DNA of 64,000 nucleotides from Variovorax sp. S12S4. GTDB taxonomy: Bacteria; Pseudomonadota; Gammaproteobacteria; Burkholderiales; Burkholderiaceae_C. Where the stretch lies: positions 5,619,001 to 5,683,000 of the forward strand of contig NZ_JALPKR020000002.1 of NCBI RefSeq assembly GCF_023195515.1, read 5' to 3'. The position numbers and the translations under genes were made by a program. Shown here in pieces: positions 36,660 through 45,998 of this stretch (its first letter is position 1; each line of letters opens with the position of its first letter). The notes under the pieces were generated by a model, which saw only the letters and a program-made list of their open reading frames with translations, made no database searches and was not told the DNA's origin.

Positions 36660-37458
36660 GCGCCTCCGCGGGCAGTTGGTCGGCCGTCATGGCGCCGGTC
36701 ATCACGGCCACCGTATCGCTCATGCTGATGTTCTTCGGGTTGAGCACCGCCGCGCGCTTGCCGAGCCGCGCTACGTGAATGCGGTCGGCCACCTCGAACA
36801 CATGCGGCATGTTGTGGCTGATGAGCACCACGGGCAGCCCGCGGTCGCGCACGCGGCGGATCAGCTCGAGCACCATGTTGCCCTCCTTCACGCCGAGTGC
36901 GGCGGTGGGCTCGTCCATGATGACCACGTGCCGCGCGAAGGCTGCGCTGCGCGCCACGGCCACGCACTGGCGCTGCCCGCCAGAGAGCGTTTCGACCGCC
37001 TGCGTCATCGACTGGATGCCGACCTTCAGGTCTGCCATGCGCGCGGCGCTTTCCTGCAGCATCTTTTTCTTGTCGAGCATGCGCAGCACGTTGCCCATGA
37101 AGCCCGGGCGGCGCAGCTCGCGGCCGAGAAAGAGGTTCTCGTAGATGGTCATGGCGGGTGCCACGGCCAGGTCTTGGTAGACCGTTTCGATGCCCGCGCG
37201 GCGCGCGTCGAGCGGGTTGCGAAAATGCACCGGCGCGCCGTCGAGCAGGATCTCGCCTTCGTCCGGCACCACCGCGCCCGAAAGCGCCTTGATGAGCGAC
37301 GACTTGCCCGCGCCGTTGTCGCCGATCACCGCGAGGATTTCTCCTTCGCGCAGCTCGAAGTCGACACCGTCGAGCGCTGTCACCTGGCCGTAGCGCTTCA
37401 CCAGGCCCTTGGCCTGCATGACGATCTTGGCGGATTGAGGATTGGCCGCGGCGTTCAT
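36652..37458 (-). CDS. frcA: Sugar ABC transporter ATP-binding protein (FrcA-like)
   Basis: 268 residues from ATG 37458; its start overlaps the permease stop by one base (TGATG). Single nucleotide-binding domain: LVKRYGQVTALDGVDFELRE, Walker A GDNGAGKSSLIKALSG, signature TLSGGQRQCVAVARSAAF, Walker B HVVIMDEPTAALG and H-loop VVLISHNMPHVFEVADRI. The single domain, unlike the double RbsA type, is that of FrcA of the fructose importer. The C-terminal extension after residue 240 is also typical. Confidence 0.85.
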   Translation of the reverse strand: MNAAANPQSAKIVMQAKGLVKRYGQVTALDGVDFELREGEILAVIGDNGAGKSSLIKALSGAVVPDEGEILLDGAPVHFRNPLDARRAGIETVYQDLAVAPAMTIYENLFLGRELRRPGFMGNVLRMLDKKKMLQESAARMADLKVGIQSMTQAVETLSGGQRQCVAVARSAAFARHVVIMDEPTAALGVKEGNMVLELIRRVRDRGLPVVLISHNMPHVFEVADRIHVARLGKRAAVLNPKNISMSDTVAVMTGAMTADQLPAEAHA

Positions 37459-38417
37459 CAGCGTGCTCCCCGGCGCGAGAGTTGATCGGCCGCCACCGCA
37501 AGAATCACCAGCACGCCCGTTACCAGCACCTGGTAGATCGACGACACGCCCATGAGCGTGAGCCCGTTGCGGAACACCCCGACGATGAGCACGCCGATGA
37601 GCGAGCCCAGCACGATGCCGCGCCCGCCGAACAGGCTGGTGCCGCCGAGCACCACGGCCGTGATCGCGTCGAGGTTCTCGGTCTGCCCCGCGTTCGGGTC
37701 GCCCACGCCGGTGCGCGCCACCGACAGCAGCGAGGCAACGCCATAAAGCACGCCCGCCGCCACATACACGCCCAGCAGCACGCGCTGCGTGGGAATGCCG
37801 ACCAGGCGCGTGGCCTCGGCGTTGTTGCCTACCGCGTAGATGTGCCGGCCCGCGGCCGTTTCGCGCAGCACGAACCATGCGAGCGCATACAGCACCAGCA
37901 TCAGCACAGCGCCCCACGCTACCTCTGCGTTGCCGATGCTGAAGGTGGTGCCCAGCCCCGTGAGGCCGGAGGGCAAGTCGGTGATCGTCTGCGACGACGA
38001 ATACAGCTGCGTGATGGCAAACGCGATGTTCAGCGTACCCAGGGTCACGATGAACGGCGGCAGCTTGATGCGCGTGACCAGCAGGCCGTTGAGCAGGCCG
38101 AACAGCGTCGTCACGCCAATGCCGCACAAGATGGCCACCGGCACCGGCAAGCCGAGCTCGGTCGCGAACTTGGTCATGATGATGCTGCCCAGCGCCATCA
38201 CCATGCCGCACGACAGGTCGATGCCCGCCGTGAGAATGATCAGCGTCTGGCCGATGGCGATCACGCCGACCACCATTACCTGCTGCATGATCAGCGAGAG
38301 GTTGCCGCCCGTCAGGAAGCGGTCGGACTGCGTCGCAAAGAAGATGCATGCGCCAAGCAGGGCCAGCCACGGCCCCAGGGCGCCCCACGGAATGTGGTGC
38401 GTCGGAGATTTCGCCAT
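37458..38417 (-). CDS. frcC: Sugar ABC transporter permease (FrcC/RbsC-like)
   Basis: 319 residues from ATG 38417. About ten spans with the CUT2 permease features: ALGQTLIILTAGIDLSCG-like segment (VIAIGQTLIILTAGIDLSCG) near residue 65, GLLNGLLVTRIKLPPFIVTL, and the coupling motif HIYAVGNNAEATRLVGIPTQ near residue 205. The final segment QVLVTGVLVILAVAADQLSR is standard. It sits between the binding protein and the ATPase. Confidence 0.88.
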   Translation of the reverse strand: MAKSPTHHIPWGALGPWLALLGACIFFATQSDRFLTGGNLSLIMQQVMVVGVIAIGQTLIILTAGIDLSCGMVMALGSIIMTKFATELGLPVPVAILCGIGVTTLFGLLNGLLVTRIKLPPFIVTLGTLNIAFAITQLYSSSQTITDLPSGLTGLGTTFSIGNAEVAWGAVLMLVLYALAWFVLRETAAGRHIYAVGNNAEATRLVGIPTQRVLLGVYVAAGVLYGVASLLSVARTGVGDPNAGQTENLDAITAVVLGGTSLFGGRGIVLGSLIGVLIVGVFRNGLTLMGVSSIYQVLVTGVLVILAVAADQLSRRGAR

Positions 38418-38436
38418 CAGATGCTCCGGGCCTTGA

Positions 38437-39441
38437 TTACTTCTTGCCCCAGCACAGCTCGGCGCCGGTCTTGGTGTCCTTGCTGTCGACGCCCGGCACG
38501 CTCTTGCCGGCAATGAGGGTCACGCCCGTGTCGACATAGCCCGAGGCCTTCTTGCCCGTCTTGGCAAACTCCACGCCAGCCGCCACGCCCATGGCCGCCA
38601 TCTTGAGCGGGTACTGCTGCGAAGTGGCCGCAATGACGCCGGCGTTGGTGTCCTTGATGCCCTGGCAGCCGCCGTCGACCGAGACGATCATCACGCCCTT
38701 CTCCTTGCCCGCGCGCTTCAGCGCGTTGTAGGCACCGGCCGCGGCGGGCTCGTTGATGGTGTAGACCAGGTTCACGTCGGGTGCCCTCTGAAGGCAGTTT
38801 TCCATCGCCGTCTGCGCCTTCGCCTGGTCGCCGAAGCTGTCGGCCATGCACACGATTTCAGGCGCCTTCGACAGCTCGTTCGACTTGGCATCGTTCGCCG
38901 CAAGCCCGAAGCCCTTCATGAAGCCGTTGTGCCGCTGCGCGCCCACCGGGTGGCCAGGCAGCAGGTCAAGCGCGACGATCTTCGCCGGCTTGCCGGCCAT
39001 CGCGGCCTTGGCGTATTCGCCGATCAGCACGCCGGCCGTGTAGTTGTTGGTGGCGAAGAGCGCATCGGTCGCCTCCGGCGGATCGGCCGGGCTGTCGAGC
39101 GCGATCACCATGATGCCCTTGTCGCGCGCCTTCTTGATTGCCGGCACGATGGCCTTGGCATCGCTCGGCGTGATGAGGATGGTCTTGGCACCCGCGGCAA
39201 TCATGTTTTCCATGGCCGTGATCTGGCCCGCGTTGTCGCCGTCGGCCTTGCCCGCGCCCGAAAGCAGCTTGGCGCCGAGCTTCTTGGCTTCTTCCTGCGC
39301 GCCCTCTTTCATCTTGACGAAGAAGGGATTGGTTTCGGTCTTGGTAACGAGACCGATGACCGGCTGGTCGGCGGCAAAGGCTGCAGAAGAAGCAGCCAGG
39401 GACATGGCCGCCAGGGCCAGGATGGAGCGGGAGCTGAGCAT
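38437..39441 (-). CDS. frcB: Sugar ABC transporter substrate-binding protein (FrcB-like)
   Basis: 334 residues. Signal peptide in the first 23 (LALAAMSLAASSAAFA). The mature start PVIGLVTKTETNPFFVKMKE and then KTILITPSDAKAIVPAIKKA and VIALDSPADPPEATDALFAT follow FrcB of rhizobia closely as I recall that family. Two Cys pairs in the C-terminal lobe (VCMADSFGD, NCLQRAP, DGGCQG, LCWGKK) could form disulfides. It is the first gene of the operon; fructose or a related sugar is the likely ligand, inferred from family only. Confidence 0.87.
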   Translation of the reverse strand: MLSSRSILALAAMSLAASSAAFAADQPVIGLVTKTETNPFFVKMKEGAQEEAKKLGAKLLSGAGKADGDNAGQITAMENMIAAGAKTILITPSDAKAIVPAIKKARDKGIMVIALDSPADPPEATDALFATNNYTAGVLIGEYAKAAMAGKPAKIVALDLLPGHPVGAQRHNGFMKGFGLAANDAKSNELSKAPEIVCMADSFGDQAKAQTAMENCLQRAPDVNLVYTINEPAAAGAYNALKRAGKEKGVMIVSVDGGCQGIKDTNAGVIAATSQQYPLKMAAMGVAAGVEFAKTGKKASGYVDTGVTLIAGKSVPGVDSKDTKTGAELCWGKK

Positions 39442-39769
39442 GTGTGTCTCCGTGGTCAGGCGGCGATGCGCCTGCGGTCTTGGGATCCGGATGCGGGGCC
39501 GTGGAAGGCGTGGGGCATCCGGGCGCAGGGAGACTATCGAACAGCTCAGGGACTAAATCAAGTGGATTTAGTTATCGAAAACCCGGGGTGAATGTGAGGA
39601 GTGGTAACAGGCTGGCGGTAGCGTGAACCCTCTACTTAGTTCACAGCCACCCAATCAGTGCTCAACCAACCCCATAGGAAAAAATCACTCGTGAACACCG
39701 TGAAGACCATCGACGAGATCTTCAGCCGGCGCGCCCAAACAAGAACCGTCCCAATGCTCGCAACGGCCG
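39442..39769. other. Intergenic region upstream of the sugar importer
   Basis: It holds the frc promoter region with the palindrome at 39552-39572. Near 39691 a GTG with AGGA upstream opens MNTVKTIDEIFSRRAQ on the plus strand, like the first residues of YdaS/Cro-type phage repressors, but similarity ends after about 15 codons. It is at most a remnant and marks the edge of the AT-richer island to the right. Confidence 0.4.
39552..39572. promoter_or_regulatory. 21-bp palindrome, candidate ROK operator of the sugar importer
   Basis: ACTAAATC-AAGTG-GATTTAGT is a perfect inverted repeat with 8-base arms and a 5-base centre, about 110 bases upstream of the frcB start. It is the only strong dyad in the gap. 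Since the operon encodes its own ROK protein, that protein is the natural candidate to bind it. Confidence 0.5.
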
Positions 39770-40039
39770 CTAATCCGAGACTCCATTTTCGTAGTGCATG
39801 TGCTCTTGTGCACCAGACGAAAATCTTTGAATGAATTCTGGCGACCTATCATTATCGTTTTTGATCTTGAAATTGCCACTCTGGATCGCCCATTGATAAA
39901 CGGAAACTCCAACGGGGTACTCGGTAAGCATTCCGCTCAATTTGTTCGCAACGATCCACACCTCCGCTTCTGCTCTGTCTTTAAAGACGGCAGATGGAGT
40001 CCGTGCACCTGCACCGTTGAATATCCACACATGGTTCAT
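39770..40039 (-). CDS. DUF7710-like small protein, candidate immunity protein
   Basis: 89 residues from ATG 40039, with GGAG eight bases upstream; an in-frame GTG at 40126 is less likely. The reading MNHVWIFNGAGARTPSAVF, then AEVWIVANKLSGMLTEYPVG, VSVYQWAIQSGNFKIK and FIQRFSSGAQEHMHYENG agrees with the DUF7710 pattern as I remember it. The base composition is poorer in GC than most of the window. It is the last gene of the RHS island, about 100 bases after the putative immunity gene, so it may be a second or orphan immunity gene. Confidence 0.7.
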   Translation of the reverse strand: MNHVWIFNGAGARTPSAVFKDRAEAEVWIVANKLSGMLTEYPVGVSVYQWAIQSGNFKIKNDNDRSPEFIQRFSSGAQEHMHYENGVSD

Positions 40040-40141
40040 ACGAGCAGCTCCATGCTTAACGAGCGACGAATTGCACTTTAACTGAGAGATGTTGGCCCCC
40101 TTATTTACCGGGACATTCCGTGTCACCCAGCCACTTCGGGT

Positions 40142-40810
40142 CTATCTTTTTACTTCCCCTGCCTCATCCAAAATGGCATGCGGGAGGTTTTCCCTAACGC
40201 ACATCACCAGGTTCTTGACCGCCGGTTCTTCAGCGAATTTCAGAAGTGCGTGGCAAAAAGAAATCTTCTTTTTCATCACCCGAGCACCACGGGTATTGAT
40301 TTTTCTTTCGGCCGACCCCAGCGGAAGCTCATAGTCAGTAGAAATTCCGGTTAGATGAAATTTCTTTTTATGCTTTGGCCTTATTGTTTTTCCGAACCGC
40401 AACTCAAGAAAATCATTAATCACCAAGGAACCAAAATCGAGCGATTCATCGAGGAAAAGCTCGATCGAGTAGATCAACGAAGAATCGATTTTACTGCTGC
40501 AAAACCTAGACAATACGGTGCATATTCTGGCGCCGGTCAAATCAACACCATTGGAAATAAATTCACCTTGACTGAAGTAGTTTTTCAAGTTCAAGTTTGA
40601 ATCCGACCCTGCCAAACGATAATTCTTTTCGTACAAGCAGTAAAAATCGTCGCCTGTCATTTGGTAAGAATTTTTCAGCAGCTCATTGGCCGAAAAATCG
40701 CACAATCCAAATAAACCAGGAGTTGATATATATTTTTTCGTCAGAAAGATTCGCAGCAGCTGATTTACAGAGGCGCTCAGCACCGGCAGGCCATCAATAT
40801 GTCTTCTCAT
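40142..40810 (-). CDS. Unknown protein coupled to the RHS toxin gene, likely its immunity protein
   Basis: 222 residues, clearly AT-rich compared with the flanks. Its ATG overlaps the stop of the RHS gene (ATGA), the usual place for the cognate immunity gene. No known domain was recognised. It is rich in Leu, Lys, Phe and Ser, with alpha/beta pattern: LLRIFLTKKYISTPGLFGLC, the central SIELFLDESLDFGSLVINDF and a late basic stretch GARVMKKKISFCHALLKFAE. No signal peptide or membrane span is seen, so it should act in the cytoplasm, which fits a toxin with a cytoplasmic target. The function is inferred from position and composition only. Confidence 0.7.
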   Translation of the reverse strand: MRRHIDGLPVLSASVNQLLRIFLTKKYISTPGLFGLCDFSANELLKNSYQMTGDDFYCLYEKNYRLAGSDSNLNLKNYFSQGEFISNGVDLTGARICTVLSRFCSSKIDSSLIYSIELFLDESLDFGSLVINDFLELRFGKTIRPKHKKKFHLTGISTDYELPLGSAERKINTRGARVMKKKISFCHALLKFAEEPAVKNLVMCVRENLPHAILDEAGEVKR

Positions 40811-43800
40811 TTAACAGGAACCCCTCTTTCGGCAAGGTCGCGTACCTTTTCCAATTCTTTTGCCCTTTCGGTTCCAGGGAATCGATCTATCCCGCCTTGG
40901 GCCTGTTTTGCGATTTTTGAGTGATTCTTTGGTTTATTTAAAAAATCGACAACGCACTGGCAGGCCTTTTCCTGTTGAGATTCAGGCAGATTTCTAGTCG
41001 CCGCATCAACTGGCTTGGTGGTAAGCCCCTGACCGTCATGGGTTGGAACAACTCCGATGTGGCCGCCTGCCTTTGGAAGGCCTGGTCCTTGGACATTAAC
41101 GTGTACACCACGCGCCAATGTATCTTGAGCAGCGGTATTTCCCATTGATGCTTCATAACCAGCCAAACCTCGGGGATCAACCCACCGCACTGGATTCGGC
41201 GCGTACTGATGCATATTAGGGCCGCCGGCGAGCCTGATCGGGTCACTTGATACGAACCGCCCACTGTCTGGATCGTAATACCGATACCGGTTGTAATGCA
41301 GCCCCGTTTCCTCATCGAAATACTGCCCTTGGAACCGGATCGGATTCCTGAACCCCGCCCTTCTGCCCGCCTCGCTGATCGTCTCGCGCGCTTCGCCCCA
41401 GGCCTTGTGCTGCGCCGACCATGCAATGCCTCCTTCATGGTCCGTCAGTTCTTGCGGCGTGCCCAGGTGGTCGCATTGATAGAACGCCATCTCCTTCCTG
41501 TCGAAGGCGCTCGGCACGCTGCGCTGTTCGCCATTCCACAGCGGATCCTGCCCAATGTCATACGCGCCGCCGTTCGCCTCCATCAGCGCCTTCACATCCG
41601 TCGTTTCGCTCAGCGCCATGGCGCGCGGCTGCCTGATCTGCATCAGCGGCACGAAGGAATCGCGCTCGTGGATGTAGTGCACGCTCCACCCTTGCCCTTG
41701 CCGCTCGTTCAGCGCAGCGGTGCTTTGGGTGCTTTCGAACGCGAGCACGTCGCCGTCCCATCCGAACGAGGTAGTCGCGTCGCCTGATCGCTTGGCGATG
41801 CGGCGGCCCAGCGGGTCATAGCTGAAGGTGGTGGTGATGCCATCGGGGTCGGTTGCGGCCGCCATGCGATTGAAGCCGTCCCATGCAAAGACGGTCTTGC
41901 GCCCGTTCTTCACACGTTCGATGAGATTGCCGCGCTCGTCATAGCGGTAGCTGGTGCCGGCGTATTCTTTCAGCAGGTTGTCGAGCAGCTTGTTGGCGGT
42001 GCGCTGCACCGGGCCTTCAGCCTGGGCGGGGTCGACGATGTTGCCCGCGGGGTCGAAGGCGAAGACCTCGCGGCCGAGGCGGCTGTTGGCTTCGAGCAGG
42101 CGGCCGACCGGGTCGTAGCGGTAGTCCAGCCGGCCGCGGCGGCTGTCGCCAATGGCGGTGAGCTGGCCGGCCTTGTCGTAGGTGTAGCGGCGGCTGAGTT
42201 CCAGCGCATCGGCGGGGCCGCGGCCGGTTTGCGAAATGCGCTGCTCCAGCAGGCGGCCGGCGGGGTCGTACTTCTGGCGCTGGCTCAAGCCGTTGCCTTG
42301 CTCCCTGGCCACCTCGCGGTGCAGATCGTCGCGTTCGAACCCGAGAATGTCTTGCCCATCGACAAGAAGGCCGTGCACGTGGCCAGAACCATAGGTGAGC
42401 CATTGGGTCACGTGGCCGTCGGGGCGGGTGGTGGCAATGCGCTCGTTGAGTTCGTCGTAGCGGTGCTGCCAGACTGCCGTGCGCGCATTTGCCAGGTAGT
42501 GGTGGTGCTCGCGCGTCAGGTTGCCGGCCGGGTCATAGAACCACTGCAGGCGCGCATCGCGATTGGCGGCCTCCACCAGGCGGCCATTGCGGTCGTAAGC
42601 AAAGTGCTCAAGCTGGCCTTCGCCCGCATTCCGCTCCACAAGGCGGCCGAGCGCATCGAACTGCAGTTGAGTCGCGTGGCCGGCTTCGACCACTTCGGCG
42701 AGCGTACCGGTGGTCGCCTCGTGGCGGTAGTGCGTGGTCTTGCGGTCGAAGCCGGTTTCTTCCAGCAGGCGGCCCACCGGGTCGTAGCGAAAGTTGTAGT
42801 GACTGCCGTTTTCGTTCTGCAGTTCGGTCAGCCGGCCCAGCAAGTCCCAGTGGTATTTGAGCGAGCGGCCTGCAGCGTCGGTGCGGCCTGCGATGAGGCC
42901 TGCACGCGTGTAGCTGTAGCGGGTGCGACGGCCGAGCGCATCGGCGTGCGCGAGCAGGCGCCCTTCGGCATCGTGCGTGAAGTGCTCGCTGGTTTCGTCG
43001 GGCAGCACAACTTCTTCGAGCTGGCCGGCGGCGTAGCGGTAGCTGGTGGTGTTGCCAGCTGCATCCACGGCCTTGGTCACGCGGCCGCGCTGGTCGTACT
43101 CCCATCGGCTGGTCTTGGCGGAGCAATCGGTGTAGCTGAGCAGTTGCCCTAAAGGGGAATAAACGAGCGCCTTCACGCCGCCCTTCGCATCGGTAATGCG
43201 CACGGGCCGCCCGGCCTTGTCGTAGGCGTACTCGGTCTTGTGGCCCAGCGGATCGATCTCTTCCGTCAAGTGGCCCTGGGCGTCGTAGTCGCGCTTCCAC
43301 ACGCCGCCCTCGGCGTCGCGAATGCCGGTGAGGCGGTGCTGGCTGTCGTACTCGAAGTGCACCCGGCTGCCGTCGGCCCGGGTGTGCGCCTGCAGGTTGC
43401 CGTCTTCGTCGTAGGTGTAGTCGTCGGTGGTGCCGTCGGTATGCACATGGCGCGTGACGTTCTTCGCGTCATCTCGAAAGAACCATTCCTCCAGCTTGTC
43501 GGGGTGGATGACGCGGTAGGTGTAGCCCTCGATGTCGTAGTAGTGCCAGGTCTCGCCCCCAGCGCATCGGTGACGTAGGTCAGGCGGATGTTGGCGTCCC
43601 ACTCCAACTGCAGCGCAAAGCTGCCGTCGTCGGACCACTCGCGCACGGCCTTGGCGTCGGCGCCGGTGCCGTCGTACTCGAGGTTCATGCCGCGGCCGGT
43701 GCGGTCGGTGTAGCGGGTGACCAGGTGGTGGCTGTAGGTGTAGCTCCAGCTGGCGCCGTTCTCGTCCTGCGCGGCAATCAGGTCATGTTCGGCGTCGTGC

Positions 43801-45488
43801 GTGTAGGCGGCCAGCTGGCGCACAACCTGGCCGTCCTTCAGCTCCCACAGCGACCGGATGAGGCCGGTCTTCGCATCGGGCTGCGTGCCCACGTGGGCCA
43901 TGACCACGTCACCCTGCTTGCTGATGATGTCGCTGAGCACTTGCTCGCCTGTAGAGGCGATCACGTGGTCGTAGCGCAGGCCGATGGACTGGCCGTCTTT
44001 GGCCTGCTGCGTCACCAGCCGAAAGTGCGGCTGCTTGCTGTCGACCAGTTCGTAGAGTTCGCGCCACTCGGGTTGCGCTCCCGCTGGCAGCGGCTTGCCG
44101 AAGTCGAGCGCCAGCAAGGTTTCGCTGAGGCGCGAGACGGTTATCTCCTCGATGGCATCGCGATACGCCTGCCCAACCGCCAGCACCGGATACGAGTGGC
44201 TGCGGCCGTCGGCTGCGTGATAGACCATGCTCGCGCGCCCTTTGCGAGCGCCGCGCGTGGGCGTCGTGATGTCCACGCGCATGCTGTAGGGCGTGATCCA
44301 CCGTGCACCCAGGCTGCCTCGGTCGAAAGCGTCCAAGTCGCTGGAGTAGGTGCGGGCCCATTCGATGGGCAGCGGTGCGGCAAGCACGAAATCGGTGTGC
44401 GTGAAGCTTTCATTGCCGGTCGCGAGGCTGATCGAACCGCCTACACGCGCGGGCGCAGAGCAGTTCTTGCAGCCTGGGGACGGTCCATGCGCATCCGCCT
44501 GCTTGCTGATGTGGCCGAGCGCCGCACCCGGCTTGTCCTTCTCGGCCTTGCTCCCCGCCTGCGGCGACACGAGCGCCGAGCCTTTGCCCTTCTTGCGCAG
44601 CAACGCGTCCCGCAGCTTGTGCAGCAGCCACATGATGCTGGCCTGCGCCTCGCGGTCGGCCAGCTTCGACAACTGCCCGCGCAGCAAGCGCTTGAAGTCC
44701 AGCATCTGACTGATCACACCCTCGACCCGGCTCGCCACGCCGGCGGGCAATTGGCTTGCCGCCGCCTTGGCCACGTAGTTGGCCGACTCCTTGGTGTAGC
44801 GCACCGCGCTGCCCCACATGCGGCTCCAGGTGCTCTGCGTCTTGGGGTCGTGCACCTTCGTTTCTGCCGCGCCGGGCTTGGCCACGGTGAACAGGTCCTT
44901 CTGCCCGAGCACGCGCCGAAGAATGTCCACGAGGTTGTCGATGATCTTGTCGGCCAGGTCCGCGCAGCTCTTCAGGATGCCATCGAGCTTGCCTATGGCG
45001 CCATCGATGAACTTGTCGAGCTCTCCCACGATGGTGGCGTTGAGGTGCCCTACCAGCGTGGTGACGATCGCCTCGCCGAGGTTGGAGGTGGCGCTCTTGA
45101 GTTGCTGCTTCACGAGGTGCAGCGTTGGCCGCAGGCTCATGCGCGCCGCCGCCATGGTGGGCGGCAGCGGGATCAAGCCGATGAGGTTGATGCCCAGGCT
45201 CACCCACGTCAGGAACGCTTCGACGCCGTCCTTGGCCTTTTTCTCGACGATGTTGATGATGTCCAGGAACACATCCACCAGCGCCATGATGTTGCCGACG
45301 ATCGGAATGCTGCCCAGCACCATCGTGAGCCGCTCGAGCGTGACATAGCCGCCACTGAAGGAGCGCAGCCAGTCGTCCACCGCCTTGCTGGCGGCTGCAA
45401 CGTCTTCCTTCACGATGGTGTTCAGCGGCGCGACGGCCGTCTGCGGTTCGCGCTGCGCCGGCGCCTTGGTTTCCCCCGTCCCTGACAT
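40807..45488 (-). pseudogene. RHS-repeat polymorphic toxin 1, single frameshift in the sequence
   Basis: If corrected, 1560 residues. Residues 1-300: helical N-terminus with hydrophobic stretches (VLGSIPIVGNIMALVDVFLD, LGINLIGLIPLPP). From about 350: DUF6531-like start GGSISLATGNESFTHTDFVL, then many YD repeats, the RHS core with YRYYDPDSGRFVSSDPIRLA, and NPVRWVDPRGL near residue 1438. The tip of about 120 residues contains VHVNVQGPGLPKAGGHIGVV and is AT-rich. The frame breaks at the C5 run 43556-43560; the intact paralog has C6 at the same place (50615-50621), which proves a one-base difference. A T6SS cargo is inferred from the upstream vgrG. The toxic activity of the tip is unknown. Confidence 0.88.
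43272..43990. repeat. RHS near-identical block, copy 1
   Basis: About 720 bases that match 50332-51051 almost base for base (offset 7060, or 7061 after the missing C at 43556-43560). I saw only a few substitutions, for example near 43824 and 43881. On both sides the two RHS genes diverge clearly, so this block is far more alike than its surroundings. Confidence 0.85.
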
Positions 45489-45503
45489 TTCTTGTATTTC
45501 CTC

Positions 45504-45998
45504 TCAGTTGATGTTCGCGCCCTGGAACTCCAGCTGCTCGAACGTGCTGCCCGTGAAGTCCACGCTTCGCCCTTGCAGGCCCTGTGCGTGAACCACGGTG
45601 CCGCCGCAGTTCAGCACGCCCACGTCATTCCAGCGGCCGCCCGCAAAGCTGATGTCGTCCCATTGGCACTGCGCGAAGGTGCTGGTGCCGATGCTGCCGC
45701 CGTCGAAGTTGGCGCGCGTGAAGCTGCAGTTGACGAAGGTGCAGCCAGTAATCGATATGCCGCTGAAGTCGCATTGCGTGAAGCTGCAGCCGGTGAACTG
45801 GCAGGCGTTCCAACCGGCCTGCTTGAAGCTGCTTGCAGTGAAGCTGGTGCCCGTGAAAGTCGAGCCGGCGAACTGCGCCAGGCTCAAATCGAGCCCCGCA
45901 TAGGCGAAGCTGTCGGCTTGCCCCACAAGGCCTGCCGGCGCCCCGCCTGCGCCTTTGCGCCACATGTCGTGGGCCAGAATGATCAGCTGCGAACTCAC
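45504..45998 (-). CDS. Pentapeptide-repeat protein between the RHS genes
   Basis: 164 residues. After a helical start (IILAHDMWRKGAGGAPAGLV) comes a run of A(D/N)LxF-type pentapeptides from about residue 35 to 120, for example FAGSTFTGTSFTASSFKQAG and FTGCSFTQCDFSGISITGCT, then a final repeat group with VDFTGSTFEQLEFQGANIN. It should form a right-handed beta-helix. Its ATG overlaps the stop of the small Sel1-like gene and it ends 15 bases before the RHS start, so it is cotranscribed with toxin 1. It could be an adaptor for RHS loading or an immunity protein. No signal peptide. Confidence 0.82.
   Translation of the reverse strand: MSSQLIILAHDMWRKGAGGAPAGLVGQADSFAYAGLDLSLAQFAGSTFTGTSFTASSFKQAGWNACQFTGCSFTQCDFSGISITGCTFVNCSFTRANFDGGSIGTSTFAQCQWDDISFAGGRWNDVGVLNCGGTVVHAQGLQGRSVDFTGSTFEQLEFQGANIN

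Noticed and set aside
36652..38388. Treating the ATPase frame as a 578-residue fusion starting at 38388
   Set aside because: The first 310 codons are a shadow of the permease gene. The ATPase starts at ATG 37458, coupled to the permease stop.
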